This document shows, one piece after another, positions 16,692 to 24,334 of a stretch of 33,225 bases of DNA. The DNA is from a virus, in the IMG/VR virus record IMGVR_UViG_3300033153_009805, positions 25,442 through 58,666 of that record; one strand, given 5' to 3'. Both the position numbers and the translations under genes were made by a program. Numbering within the stretch: position 1 is the first letter of the stretch; each line of letters starts with the position of its first letter. The notes under the pieces were generated by a model. The model saw only the letters and a list, made by a program, of their open reading frames with translations, was not told the origin of the DNA and did no database searches.

Positions 16692-18788
16692 TTATTCAAC
16701 AATGTACGAGAAAGAATCGTCTTTTTTCATAACAATTTGAGATGGAAATAAATCCTTAAGTTCAGTCTTATGCGATATAATAAATATGGTCTCGGGTCTT
16801 AATGGGTTTGTTTCTCCAAAATCATCAAGTATCATATTAGCGAAAGCTTGTACTCCTTTTTGATCCAGTCTACTATCAACTTCGTCTAATATCATAATAT
16901 TACATTGTTGTCCATAAAGCGACATATACAAATCATATAATGCAAACATTATCGACAAATCTATCCTCTTACGCTCACCGCCAGAACAAAACTCATAACC
17001 CCATTTATCCGTACTATCCGATAGCGTAGATGCGAATGATATAGATAAATCTATATCAAATGCACCAAGATAATAATCAATACGATTATTGAGAAATGGT
17101 ATTAGCTCAGAAAGTAACCAGCTCTTAATTTTTCGCCTATCAGAATAGGATCTATAAATATATTTATAATGTGAGAACAAAATGTCTAATTGTTTTATCT
17201 GATCCTCTTTATCTCTTATTTTGTCATATAAATCTTTAATATATAATTTAATGCTCTTGATTATATCGTCATATGGATTAGGTTCATTCGTAATCTCAGT
17301 AATTTTAGCTTTATTACTGCTTATCAATTTTATTAATTCAGACTTGATATCAATTAATTTCTTGACTTCATCTAATTTGTTGTCATCAGCTAGATTTGGC
17401 AACATCTCATCCGCTTTGGCCACAGTCCCCAATAATCTAATGATAGATTCTTCTAGCCCGTTTATTTCGAGATTGTAATTAGCAATTTTGATTTTAGCTT
17501 CATCGACTTCATTGGATAATCTAACATTGAAATCAATAATCGATTCGGCCTTATCAACGGACATCTTTGGCCTATCAATAATAATTATGATTTCTCCCAA
17601 ATCCTCAATCTCTTGTTCTAATTCCTTAATCTTGGATCTAATATTACATAATTCATCATTAATTGGCGACAATGTTGTATCAACATGATGTTGTTTAACT
17701 TCTTGTTCACAGGCAGGACATGTAGTGCCACGCTTCTTTTCCCAGGATTCAACCCTCAAATTCAATTTCCTAAAATTAGATATAAATAATTTCAATTCGG
17801 TTCTATAATTACTAATTTTGGTATCAATAGACGATCGCTCACGTTCAGCATCATCAGCTTTCGAATGTAGATTGATTAATTCTTTAATATTTGGTTCATC
17901 AATAAATCCTGGATTTATCGTCCTATCTTCAAGATCGGAAATATTAGATTGTAGCCATTTCATTCTAGACTCATTTGATTCTATCTTGGCTCTATAATTA
18001 TCAAGCATAGAAATTATCTTACGGCGCGTAGATCGTTGTTTTTTTAATTCTGCAAGATCAGGAATCTCCTTGGGCATTGCAGCTTCCAATTCAACAATCT
18101 CAATATTGATATTAGTTATTTTGGATTTTCTATCGCACTCAAACAGCCGCCTCTTTTCACCAACCTGTCCCTGAAGCTTTTCTTGGCGTTCCAAATCTGT
18201 CTGAAGCGATTCTACAGCCACTCGTAGGCCCTTCTGTTCTAATTCAACCTCTTGATATTTCTCTTTAGCCTTAACAGCATAATCATTTATTTTATCGAGC
18301 CCGAGTAGTCGTTCAATAGCATCCTTTCTTTTAGTAGGCGCCATCTCAAGAAATGATTTTCCCATCTGTCCACAAAAGACACTAGAGATGAAAATGTCAT
18401 AATCCAATCCAAATTTGTCAAGTAAATCTCGTTGAGTTACAGTATTAGTCGATTTAGTATTATCTTCATCGCCCTTTTGTAACAACAATTCCGAATGACC
18501 ATCGGTGTTCCTAGTACGGATAATCTCCCAGCCATCCGATGTCGTTATCTTAATATAACAATTGCTTCCACTAAACCAATTGACAATTTTGTTGCCAGGC
18601 ATTGGTGTTGAGATGGTTCGCCCAAATAAACACCATATAAAAGCTGCCAGTAGGCTACTCTTGCCAGCACCATTCAATCCAGATATCAATACAGGACCAC
18701 GCGCAGCAATACTTAATTTGGTATTATAATCTCCGAACGACAAAAAATTGCGAATCTCTATAGAATTTATTTTAAGTGGTATAGACAT
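16692..18788 (-). CDS. SbcC/Rad50-like recombination ATPase (T4 gp46-like)
   Basis: Partner of the SbcD-like nuclease at 21671; together they process double-strand DNA ends for recombination-dependent replication. The 698 residues show Walker A GLNGAGKSS (38-46), a long coiled coil from about 170 to 560, and a central zinc hook CPAC (358-361 in the frame opened one codon upstream). The ABC signature FCSGGERKR (601-609) and Walker B NIMILDEVD (631-639) follow. Length and layout match phage gp46. No strong ribosome-binding site precedes the ATG at 18788; a GTG lies one codon upstream. Unlike in T4, the sbcD-like gene is about 3 kb away with several genes between. Confidence 0.95.
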   Translation of the reverse strand: MSIPLKINSIEIRNFLSFGDYNTKLSIAARGPVLISGLNGAGKSSLLAAFIWCLFGRTISTPMPGNKIVNWFSGSNCYIKITTSDGWEIIRTRNTDGHSELLLQKGDEDNTKSTNTVTQRDLLDKFGLDYDIFISSVFCGQMGKSFLEMAPTKRKDAIERLLGLDKINDYAVKAKEKYQEVELEQKGLRVAVESLQTDLERQEKLQGQVGEKRRLFECDRKSKITNINIEIVELEAAMPKEIPDLAELKKQRSTRRKIISMLDNYRAKIESNESRMKWLQSNISDLEDRTINPGFIDEPNIKELINLHSKADDAERERSSIDTKISNYRTELKLFISNFRKLNLRVESWEKKRGTTCPACEQEVKQHHVDTTLSPINDELCNIRSKIKELEQEIEDLGEIIIIIDRPKMSVDKAESIIDFNVRLSNEVDEAKIKIANYNLEINGLEESIIRLLGTVAKADEMLPNLADDNKLDEVKKLIDIKSELIKLISSNKAKITEITNEPNPYDDIIKSIKLYIKDLYDKIRDKEDQIKQLDILFSHYKYIYRSYSDRRKIKSWLLSELIPFLNNRIDYYLGAFDIDLSISFASTLSDSTDKWGYEFCSGGERKRIDLSIMFALYDLYMSLYGQQCNIMILDEVDSRLDQKGVQAFANMILDDFGETNPLRPETIFIISHKTELKDLFPSQIVMKKDDSFSYIVE

Positions 18789-18833
18789 CACTAATAAAAT
18801 ACTGATTCATAATTAAATAAAATAGGAGAAAAT

Positions 18834-19211
18834 ATGAATTCGCCAGACATTGAATATACTTATTTACGAAGCTTCAGATTCCGCTTGAGCATGGGATTAC
18901 AAAAAGCTGATAAAGCGCTATCAGCTATCAAAGGAATAAAGATAACAAATGCTCATTTAGAAATAAATTATTATGCAACTAAGGAATTCTTCGAATTCCT
19001 TATAGACAATCCTAAAATAGATCATTTATTATTAACATTCGCAAATAACACAGGCCAACCCCAAATAGACATCGTATTCGATGAATTGGCACTTAAAAAC
19101 GATGGCGTTGATGGTATAACACTTGATTATGAGAATACAGAAATCCCAGTACTAACCGCCACATATTCTTACCAAGTATATCGTCTAGTTAAATCTCCTC
19201 AAGAGGAATAA
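18834..19211 (+). CDS. Hypothetical protein (125 aa)
   Basis: A plus-strand gene divergent from sbcC, with AGGAG six bases before ATG and an AT-rich leader of about 45 bases that would hold both promoters. The protein has an alternating helix/strand pattern with no Cys, no membrane segment and an acidic second half (residues 78-110). No family recognised. Its own strand and good ribosome-binding site support a real, separately regulated gene. Confidence 0.7.
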   Translation: MNSPDIEYTYLRSFRFRLSMGLQKADKALSAIKGIKITNAHLEINYYATKEFFEFLIDNPKIDHLLLTFANNTGQPQIDIVFDELALKNDGVDGITLDYENTEIPVLTATYSYQVYRLVKSPQEE

Positions 19212-19250
19212 TACACCAATGACCAGTAACGGTCTATTTAGATAAGACTC

Positions 19251-19655
19251 CTAATAATCCAATATTCTTCCAGATGACCCAAAATCATTATGATCTATTT
19301 CATATTTCAAGCAACGCTCACGAATATCAACATATCCAGCAAGATCAATTTGATTATCACGATTATATTTATGCTCAGATCTAGTCAATTTGAATAACAT
19401 TTGAATCAATGGAATATCCCTTGGATATAGCTGTCGCCCCGTCAGTTCTGTAAAAGCATTAGCAATGCGAACAGCCGAGTCAACAGGATTACCATAACCC
19501 TTATCGCGCCCACGAACAATATTACGAGCCTCAATAAGCACAGAGTTATCAATATTGGGTTCATCCTCGACATGATCACAATCGCCAGTCATTGCACGCG
19601 GAAATCCGCACTTCATACATATATCTTCTGGATTACACATATAACAGTCGTTCAT
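19251..19655 (-). CDS. DUF6378-like protein with N-terminal Cys cluster
   Basis: The C-terminal 90 residues (ARNIVRGRDKGYGNPVDSAVR, then LFKLTRSEHKYNRDNQIDLAGY) match the DUF6378 pattern common in phages, whose function is not established. The first 30 residues hold six Cys (CYMCNPEDICMKCGFP and CDHVE), likely a zinc site, an unusual addition. GGTG precedes the ATG. The conserved DNxxDxxGY motif looks like an all-alpha nucleotide pyrophosphohydrolase. A second pyrophosphohydrolase-like protein is encoded at 27567, so a nucleotide-pool role is reasonable but unproven. Confidence 0.7.
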   Translation of the reverse strand: MNDCYMCNPEDICMKCGFPRAMTGDCDHVEDEPNIDNSVLIEARNIVRGRDKGYGNPVDSAVRIANAFTELTGRQLYPRDIPLIQMLFKLTRSEHKYNRDNQIDLAGYVDIRERCLKYEIDHNDFGSSGRILDY

Positions 19656-19665
19656 AAATCACCAT

Positions 19666-19742
19666 CGCGCCCGACAGGATTTGAACCCGCAACCTCCAGG
19701 ATCCTTACTCCCAGTGCTCTAGCCAAATTAAGCTACGGGCGC
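19666..19742 (-). tRNA. tRNA with expanded anticodon stem-loop (centre AAG)
   Basis: Acceptor GCGCCCG pairs fully with CGGGCGC; D-arm and T-arm (GCGGG, TTCAAAT, CCTGT) are canonical. The anticodon arm is CTGGGA, GTAAGGA, TCCTGG: six pairs rather than five, or a nine-base loop. The central triplet is AAG, with U before it. AAG would be Leu, but the variable loop is short, unlike bacterial Leu tRNAs. Identity is uncertain. Confidence 0.75.
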
Positions 19743-19765
19743 ATATAGTTTATATACTAAACAAA

Positions 19766-20563
19766 TTATAATACTTTAATTATCCAAGCGATTTCAACAA
19801 ATGCCGGGGTAGCAGCGCCAGATCCAGTATTTGCATCAGACGGCCCAGTAGTATTTGCAGTAGACGGCACATCAGTATTTACAGTAGATGCTATACCAGT
19901 AGAACCATGTGATGATGCATCTGTATCTGCAGCAGACGGCCCAGTAGTATTTGCAGTAGACGGCACATCAGTACTTGCAGCAGATGTTACACCAGTATTG
20001 CCACCACCATGTGTATGATCTCCACCAGAAATATCTGTAATATTAGATCCAGCACCGTTCTGTACTGTAGCACCACCGATGTGTAAACCGTGGGTATGCG
20101 CTCCACCAGTATCAATAGGATGTGTATGACTCTGCATCGAGTGCGTATGACTATCCATCGAGTGCGTATGACTCTGCATCGAGTGCGTATGACTCTGCAT
20201 CGAGTGTGAGTGATTCTGCATCGAGTGCGTATGACTATCCATCGAGTGCGTATGACTCTGCATGGAATGATCATGAGAATCAGAACCACCAGAAATAAGA
20301 GGATTATTACCGCCATATGGAGAACTAAGATTACTAGTATCTGCGCCACGTATGAATTTCACAGGTGTAGCAATTTCTTCCACAGTCTTCATCAGTGCTG
20401 GTTTGTTTCGCCCAAACAATGGTGATTCTGGTGTAAAGACTGCTCCGCCATCAGCATATTCCCATCCGGATGGGGTGCTTGGCTGGGGCGATCCGGCTTC
20501 GGGAGACATCCACGGGACACATATGCCTACGGGTAATTCAATATGGCCGATATTAATTGTCAT
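19766..20563 (-). CDS. Tail fibre or tip-like protein with His-rich heptads
   Basis: The 265-residue protein begins with a collar-like region (PVGICVPWMSPEAG, then PSGWEYADG), as in phage tail collar or short-fibre proteins. Residues 96-151 hold eight heptads of the type SHTHSMQ, giving many HxH pairs suited to binding metal ions along a trimeric fibre, as in the T4 fibre tips. Further HTHG motifs follow, then an Ala/Ser/Thr-rich repeat region with TDVPSTANTTGPS twice, and a short hydrophobic end. It probably recognises the host or shapes the fibre tip. No ribosome-binding site is evident before the ATG. Confidence 0.8.
   Translation of the reverse strand: MTINIGHIELPVGICVPWMSPEAGSPQPSTPSGWEYADGGAVFTPESPLFGRNKPALMKTVEEIATPVKFIRGADTSNLSSPYGGNNPLISGGSDSHDHSMQSHTHSMDSHTHSMQNHSHSMQSHTHSMQSHTHSMDSHTHSMQSHTHPIDTGGAHTHGLHIGGATVQNGAGSNITDISGGDHTHGGGNTGVTSAASTDVPSTANTTGPSAADTDASSHGSTGIASTVNTDVPSTANTTGPSDANTGSGAATPAFVEIAWIIKVL
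20111..20278 (-). repeat. 21-bp tandem repeats encoding HxH heptads
   Basis: Eight in-frame 21-bp units inside the fibre gene, encoding SHDHSMQ, SHTHSMD, SHTHSMQ, NHSHSMQ, SHTHSMQ, SHTHSMD, SHTHSMQ and SHTHPID. The units are nearly identical in DNA, so copy number can change by slippage. Confidence 0.93.
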
Positions 20564-20581
20564 TTTATTATTTATTTTTTG

Positions 20582-20965
20582 TTAAGTTTGGATAGCAAAT
20601 TCCTTTGCTTCTGCAATAACCCACAACCATAATGATTCTTTATCCAAATCAATATTAGTTGTGTTTGGCGATAAATGAATCTTGCCGCGCAACAATGCTC
20701 GTAAAGTACACAATTTAGTAATGCGCTTAGCTATCTCTTCACAATCTAGACAAGCTTCCCAATATTCGTTGCGTAATTTGTCTTTTTGCGGATCATCCGA
20801 TCTCCAAATATGCGTTTTATGGTCATATTTATAATCATCCCATAGATGCTCGACAGATTTGTTTAAGGTAGGATCCCGCATCTTTCTCTTGGACTCCTTT
20901 ATCTCCTCAGATAATTTTTTAATTTCATTTTTCAGCAACGTCACGTTAATATTGTTCTCCTTCAT
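20582..20965 (-). CDS. Coiled-coil hypothetical protein (127 aa)
   Basis: ATG preceded by AGGAG six bases upstream. Residues 8-35 are a Lys/Glu-rich heptad helix, followed by a DPQKDKLRNEYWEACLDCEEIAKR helix region (written here in parts: DPQKDKLRNEYW, then EACLDCEEIAKR). No enzyme motif is seen. It lies between the fibre gene and the Pth2-like gene in the same direction. Family not recognised. Confidence 0.7.
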   Translation of the reverse strand: MKENNINVTLLKNEIKKLSEEIKESKRKMRDPTLNKSVEHLWDDYKYDHKTHIWRSDDPQKDKLRNEYWEACLDCEEIAKRITKLCTLRALLRGKIHLSPNTTNIDLDKESLWLWVIAEAKEFAIQT

Positions 20966-20973
20966 AATAGCTC

Positions 20974-21294
20974 CTATCTTAATAATGGTAAATTAGAAAA
21001 ATGCTTCCGAAGCTTTTTCTTAGAATCTGGATATACACCAATAGCCATAATACTATTGTGCCATGGTGGATCTGGTTCTCTAATTGATTTATGGGGAATG
21101 CCTTTTTTGATAAGGCGTTGTTCAATATCTAATAAATGTTGCTCATTTTTGGCAGCTAGAACTATAGCTATAGTGCCACTAGGAAGATTACCAGGGCTGC
21201 TTTCACCGGCCGCATGAACGAGTTGTGCCGAGATGGTTCCTAATGGGAGATCGCGTCTAATTATACAATAATGAGCTATATCATCCCAGCTCAA
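20974..21294 (-). CDS. Pth2-like peptidyl-tRNA hydrolase
   Basis: The 106-residue protein matches the Pth2 family pattern: YCIIRRDLPLGTISAQLVHAA at the N-terminus (parts: YCIIRRDLPLG and TISAQLVHAA), a central strand IAIVLAAKNE, KKGIPHKSI, and a late SIMAIGVYP strand. Pth2 frees peptidyl-tRNA stalled on ribosomes. This would help a phage that makes its own tRNAs. The start is TTG at 21294 with no strong ribosome-binding site; no in-frame ATG precedes the conserved N-terminus. The family is usually archaeal or eukaryotic, but phage members are known. A PTH2-fold protein with another role is the alternative. Confidence 0.75.
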   Translation of the reverse strand: MSWDDIAHYCIIRRDLPLGTISAQLVHAAGESSPGNLPSGTIAIVLAAKNEQHLLDIEQRLIKKGIPHKSIREPDPPWHNSIMAIGVYPDSKKKLRKHFSNLPLLR

Positions 21295-21312
21295 GGATTG
21301 GCTGTCAAGGCT

Positions 21313-21687
21313 TCATAATATACTATCTTTTAACCGAGATATCCCACCAACAGTTTCTCTTTCAATGTCTCCAAGATCTAATTCTACCCAATAAATCTCA
21401 AATGCAATACAATCTTCAAGCACCTCGAATTTATGCCATTGGCCAGGAGGGACTATAGTCTGTTCTCCAGGACCAACGATCGTTATATCATCTAATATCC
21501 CTGAGCCATAATCTTTAGTAACTATAATCTTAAGCTTGCCTTTTTCGACCAGAAACATATTAAATTTAGATTGATGGAAATGCTTCGAACAATACCCACC
21601 CCTACGGCCTTCTATTCTATGAATTTCAACATTGTTCTTAAAGAATACAGGACTAGTTTTGCCCCACACTTTACCGTGAATTTCCAT
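21313..21687 (-). CDS. Cupin-domain protein (124 aa)
   Basis: The start is ATG at 21687 with GAGG six bases upstream; the longer frame to 21723 lacks a site. Cupin motif 1 is seen as GGYCSKHFHQSKFNMFLVEKG (parts: YCSKHFHQSKFN, MFLVEKG) and motif 2 as PGEQTIVPPGQWHKFE (PGEQTIVPPGQWH). Two His in KHFHQ, a possible Glu and a late His could bind metal. The substrate is unknown; small phage cupins include sugar-nucleotide isomerases and dioxygenase-like proteins. It overlaps the end of the SbcD-like gene by 17 bases. Confidence 0.8.
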   Translation of the reverse strand: MEIHGKVWGKTSPVFFKNNVEIHRIEGRRGGYCSKHFHQSKFNMFLVEKGKLKIIVTKDYGSGILDDITIVGPGEQTIVPPGQWHKFEVLEDCIAFEIYWVELDLGDIERETVGGISRLKDSIL

Positions 21688-22729
21688 TGACCACCTCTTC
21701 GTTGAGTTTTTGAAGAAACTCAATATTTAATTTCTTAGGTTGATCATGTTTTAGCCATTTATCGAATAGATCTAATGGCGAATTGAGCGACAAATCTGAT
21801 TTGGATTGCCGATCATCAAGATCGATTTTTTCTTCTTTCATCTTCATAAATTTTATACTAGATACTCCACGCTTCGAGAAAGATTCTCTTATTCTAAACA
21901 ATTCATCTTTGCTATATTCACGATTTAATTGTATCCTAACATTGTCTCCATCAAGCTCTATATCACAATCCAACATATCATCAGTTAATGTTATATAACC
22001 TGGCGGCTTAGGACCTTCAATCAAGTCCAATTCAAATAAGTCAATAAATTTTATCTTGCGGGAATCAAGATCATATTCGATAAATCCATGCGATACCATA
22101 CCTTCATCAAACCTGAATGGTATTGGACTGCCAGGATACCAAACATTATCTCCGACTTTTTGTTTGCAATGGAAATGTCCAGCAAATACTATATCGAATT
22201 TTGAATTATCAAAATTTACTGTACTCCAATTCTTCAACATATAGCATTCATTTAGAGTAGCATTATGCACACCGATATGTGTTAGCAGCACATCTTTATC
22301 TTCATATAATTCCTCAACAGCTTCAACAATTTTCATATATACAGATTCAAAATGGATAAATGGCACAATCCAAAATCTGGAATTCAGAATATTAATGAGC
22401 TTTACTTCCTCAACAATAGTCGCAACATCATTAAGAAAATGTAAAGAATTGATATCCCAAGTATTTCTCATATATAAATCATGATTACCAGGAAACAAAA
22501 CCCATTGTTGACCATAAACATTCTTCGTCTCTGCCAAAAAGAGATATACCGCATTAAGGACTTCGATATTAATATTTTCTCTATCATGAAATAGATCACC
22601 AAGAACACAAACTATTTCAACATCGTTAATTTTCGCATATTCTCTAATATGCCTAACTGACCACAAAATATCATCAAGTTTTTTAGCTAACCCGAAATGG
22701 ATATCGGCCGTGATTATTATATTAGACAT
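21671..22729 (-). CDS. SbcD/Mre11-like nuclease (T4 gp47-like)
   Basis: Metal-dependent phosphoesterase acting with the SbcC-like ATPase on DNA ends. The calcineurin-like motifs are complete: ADIH (D9, H11), GDLFHD (D45), GNHD (N82, H83), H151 and GHFH (H185, H187). The 352 residues match phage gp47, with a C-terminal capping and partner-binding region. No ribosome-binding site is visible before the ATG. The next gene begins inside its last six codons, which suggests coupling. Confidence 0.95.
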   Translation of the reverse strand: MSNIIITADIHFGLAKKLDDILWSVRHIREYAKINDVEIVCVLGDLFHDRENINIEVLNAVYLFLAETKNVYGQQWVLFPGNHDLYMRNTWDINSLHFLNDVATIVEEVKLINILNSRFWIVPFIHFESVYMKIVEAVEELYEDKDVLLTHIGVHNATLNECYMLKNWSTVNFDNSKFDIVFAGHFHCKQKVGDNVWYPGSPIPFRFDEGMVSHGFIEYDLDSRKIKFIDLFELDLIEGPKPPGYITLTDDMLDCDIELDGDNVRIQLNREYSKDELFRIRESFSKRGVSSIKFMKMKEEKIDLDDRQSKSDLSLNSPLDLFDKWLKHDQPKKLNIEFLQKLNEEVVNGNSR

Positions 22730-22755
22730 ATTTTTTCATATACTAATATAATAAT

Positions 22756-22923
22756 CTAACAATGATGGTTTTTACTTCTAATCTTTTTATGACACCCAGA
22801 ACATTTTGGTCTCGATTTCCTAGCCCAATATTTATTAGGATCAATCGGGCCAATAATAGATCTAAGACGTTTAAGCCCCTTACAATTTGTATTACAAATC
22901 GGGCATCTAAATATACGAATCAT
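22756..22923 (-). CDS. Small zinc-ribbon protein (55 aa)
   Basis: The start is the ATG at 22923; the longer frame begins with TTG at 22941. CPICNTNC and CSGCHKK provide four or five Cys for a zinc ribbon, in a basic protein (many Arg/Lys, ending NHHC). It may bind nucleic acid. The ribosome-binding site (GAGAG) lies within a perfect inverted repeat (22924-22955), so its translation may depend on RNA folding. Confidence 0.65.
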   Translation of the reverse strand: MIRIFRCPICNTNCKGLKRLRSIIGPIDPNKYWARKSRPKCSGCHKKIRSKNHHC

Positions 22924-22955
22924 ATAAATACTCTCTTTCAATAAAGAGTATTTAT
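22924..22955. promoter_or_regulatory. Inverted repeat over the ribosome-binding site of a Zn-ribbon gene
   Basis: Two exact 11-base arms (ATAAATACTCT and AGAGTATTTAT) are separated by ten bases. The left arm ends one base before the ATG at 22923 on the minus strand. The arms also contain TATAAATA-like motifs on both strands. It could be an RNA hairpin that hides the ribosome-binding site, or a divergent promoter element. Confidence 0.6.
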
Positions 22956-22983
22956 CAGGTCATCTTAGATCTCCAGTTCATGA

Positions 22984-23068
22984 TGGATAACGGCAGATTC
23001 GAACTACATCCCCTTAAGGACCATCGGCTTAGCAAGCCGCGTTGAGACCCTTTCTCAACTCGTTATCC
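22984..23068 (-). tRNA. tRNA-Ser(GCU)
   Basis: Acceptor GGATAAC pairs fully with GTTATCC. The anticodon loop TTGCTAA gives GCT. A long variable arm (class II) and TTCGAAT T-loop are present, as expected for serine. The D-arm is unusually stable, with seven pairs. Confidence 0.92.
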
Positions 23069-23072
23069 AATA

Positions 23073-23336
23073 TTATATTTCCATAAAATCAGCAATTTCA
23101 GATATGGCTTCTAAATATGGAGACTTCTTCGATCCGATTTCGCCTTCTGGACCTTCAGCAGTTTTAACTTTGTGGGTCTCTTTACCAGGATCCCTTGGTT
23201 CTTTCTGTTGCTCATGAGTATGTCCAATTATTTCGAATTTCTCATCAACATCCACTTCATCAACATCATCATCATCAGATTCATTGAAAATATCTGGATC
23301 TTCTGTGAGCCATTTGGCTATATCTTTAGGATTCAT
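23073..23336 (-). CDS. Acidic hypothetical protein (87 aa)
   Basis: An acidic protein with a dense Asp cluster at residues 21-32 (SDDDDVDEVDVDE) and a later Glu/Lys/Pro-rich segment. No fold or motif recognised. Acidic small phage proteins may mimic DNA or bind host factors, but nothing specific supports this here. It lies between two serine tRNA genes; its stop is five bases from the 5' end of tRNA-Ser(GCU). Confidence 0.65.
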   Translation of the reverse strand: MNPKDIAKWLTEDPDIFNESDDDDVDEVDVDEKFEIIGHTHEQQKEPRDPGKETHKVKTAEGPEGEIGSKKSPYLEAISEIADFMEI

Positions 23337-23363
23337 AACTTATTTTTATCTCGATACGATTGA

Positions 23364-23457
23364 CGGATAGCAGAGGATTTGCACCCCAAGTCCCGCTCAT
23401 CGCAGGACTCCCACGGTTTTCAAGACCGGTCCGGTACGCTTGCCCGATTTACCATCC
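23364..23457 (-). tRNA. tRNA-Ser(UGA)
   Basis: Acceptor GGATGGT pairs with GCTATCC (two GU pairs). The anticodon loop CTTGAAA gives TGA. A long variable arm with a five-base stem is present, and the T-loop is TGCAAAT. Its first base is also the last base of the TAG stop of the upstream gene. Confidence 0.92.
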
Positions 23458-23687
23458 TAATTTTCAACATCTTGACACCAACAATCCTTTTTAGAACATT
23501 TAGGCTTACCAGCATCGATCCAAGCCTGGTGAACCTCTGTTAAATGCCTAAATACATCAGCAAACATCTGTGCAGTGTCCTCTTGAGAACCAATTAATTG
23601 CTCAGGCATTATTTTTTGCGCTGATTTCATTAATTTTTGTGCTGATTTTCTAATAATAGGGAATGTGAATTTTTCAAATTCCTTCAT
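23457..23687 (-). CDS. Hypothetical protein with C-terminal Cys motif (76 aa)
   Basis: Start at ATG 23687 with GGAGAAG upstream; a GTG five codons earlier overlaps that site and is less likely. The protein is helical, with the repeat AQKLMKSAQKIM, and ends in CSKKDCWCQ, a possible metal site. Its TAG stop shares its G with the first base of tRNA-Ser(UGA). Family unknown. Confidence 0.65.
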   Translation of the reverse strand: MKEFEKFTFPIIRKSAQKLMKSAQKIMPEQLIGSQEDTAQMFADVFRHLTEVHQAWIDAGKPKCSKKDCWCQDVEN

Positions 23688-23730
23688 AATGAGCTTCTCC
23701 ACTGGTTATGAATATTTTGCAGGATCTATA

Positions 23731-23805
23731 TGGGACCGATCAGATTTGAACTGATGGCCTCTGCTTTATCAGAGCAGTACTCTACCCAAACTGAGCTACG
23801 GTCCC
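23731..23805 (-). tRNA. tRNA-Ile(GAU)
   Basis: Acceptor GGGACCG pairs fully with CGGTCCC. The anticodon stem CTGCT/AGCAG encloses CTGATAA, giving GAT. D-arm and T-arm (ATCAG, TTCAAAT, CTGAT) are canonical. Its first base coincides with the last base of the upstream gene's TAG stop. Confidence 0.95.
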
Positions 23806-24149
23806 TAAGTATATAATCGCCCATCCTTACTATAATAATTGATCGTGCGATCAAATAAATTATTTTTGGATACACAAACAGCATTCTTAGTTATAGGATC
23901 AGTATTAATAATATTGCTGGCCGGAATGCCCCTATTAAAACATACCCAACCAGATCCATCTTGATATTGATTATGATCAATTACTCCAACATCATCAATA
24001 GTATTGCTAGTTAATTGATCTACGATATTGGTTTTATGTCTTTCCGACAATACTACGCTTTTAGTATCTCTAACAGTTTTCTTGATCTCCGCCAAATCGA
24101 ATTTAGCTGGAGTCCTATCTGCCTTATTGCGTCTCCAGAATTTGAACAT
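23805..24149 (-). CDS. Hypothetical protein (114 aa)
   Basis: ATG at 24149 with GAGATAATT upstream, directly following the coiled-coil gene. A basic N-terminus (FKFWRRNK) precedes a helix, then a beta-rich Asn/Asp-rich second half. No motif recognised. The stop TAG shares its G with tRNA-Ile, so the tRNA 5' cut would fall at the end of this message. Confidence 0.65.
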   Translation of the reverse strand: MFKFWRRNKADRTPAKFDLAEIKKTVRDTKSVVLSERHKTNIVDQLTSNTIDDVGVIDHNQYQDGSGWVCFNRGIPASNIINTDPITKNAVCVSKNNLFDRTINYYSKDGRLYT

Positions 24150-24151
24150 AA

Positions 24152-24334
24152 TTATCTCACTAACTTTCTAATAGTCTTCTTTAATTGATCATAGTCGCTT
24201 TTTAGCTTCTTATGATCTTTTTCTAATCTCTTATGATCTTTTTCTAATCTCTTGTAGCGTTGTATCATAATATTGAGATCACGCCTCAATACCTGATTTT
24301 CATAAAACAATTTATTAGATTCGCTGTCTGGCAT
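24152..24334 (-). CDS. Small coiled-coil protein (60 aa)
   Basis: ATG overlaps the TAA of the preceding gene (TAATG), with GGAG seven bases upstream. From residue 13 it is one continuous coiled coil, with the repeat KRLEKDHKRLEKDHKKL. It probably forms a dimer or trimer and may serve as a spacer or adaptor. Family unknown. Confidence 0.7.
   Translation of the reverse strand: MPDSESNKLFYENQVLRRDLNIMIQRYKRLEKDHKRLEKDHKKLKSDYDQLKKTIRKLVR

Noticed and set aside
17221-17688. Plus-strand frames inside sbcC
   Set aside because: Antisense shadows of the coiled-coil coding region.
20111-20278. CRISPR-like short repeats
   Set aside because: Units are contiguous 21-bp in-frame coding repeats without spacers.
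19987-20349. 120-codon frame inside the fibre gene
   Set aside because: Shadow of the 21-bp repeats in another frame, rich in Arg/Ile/Val repeats.
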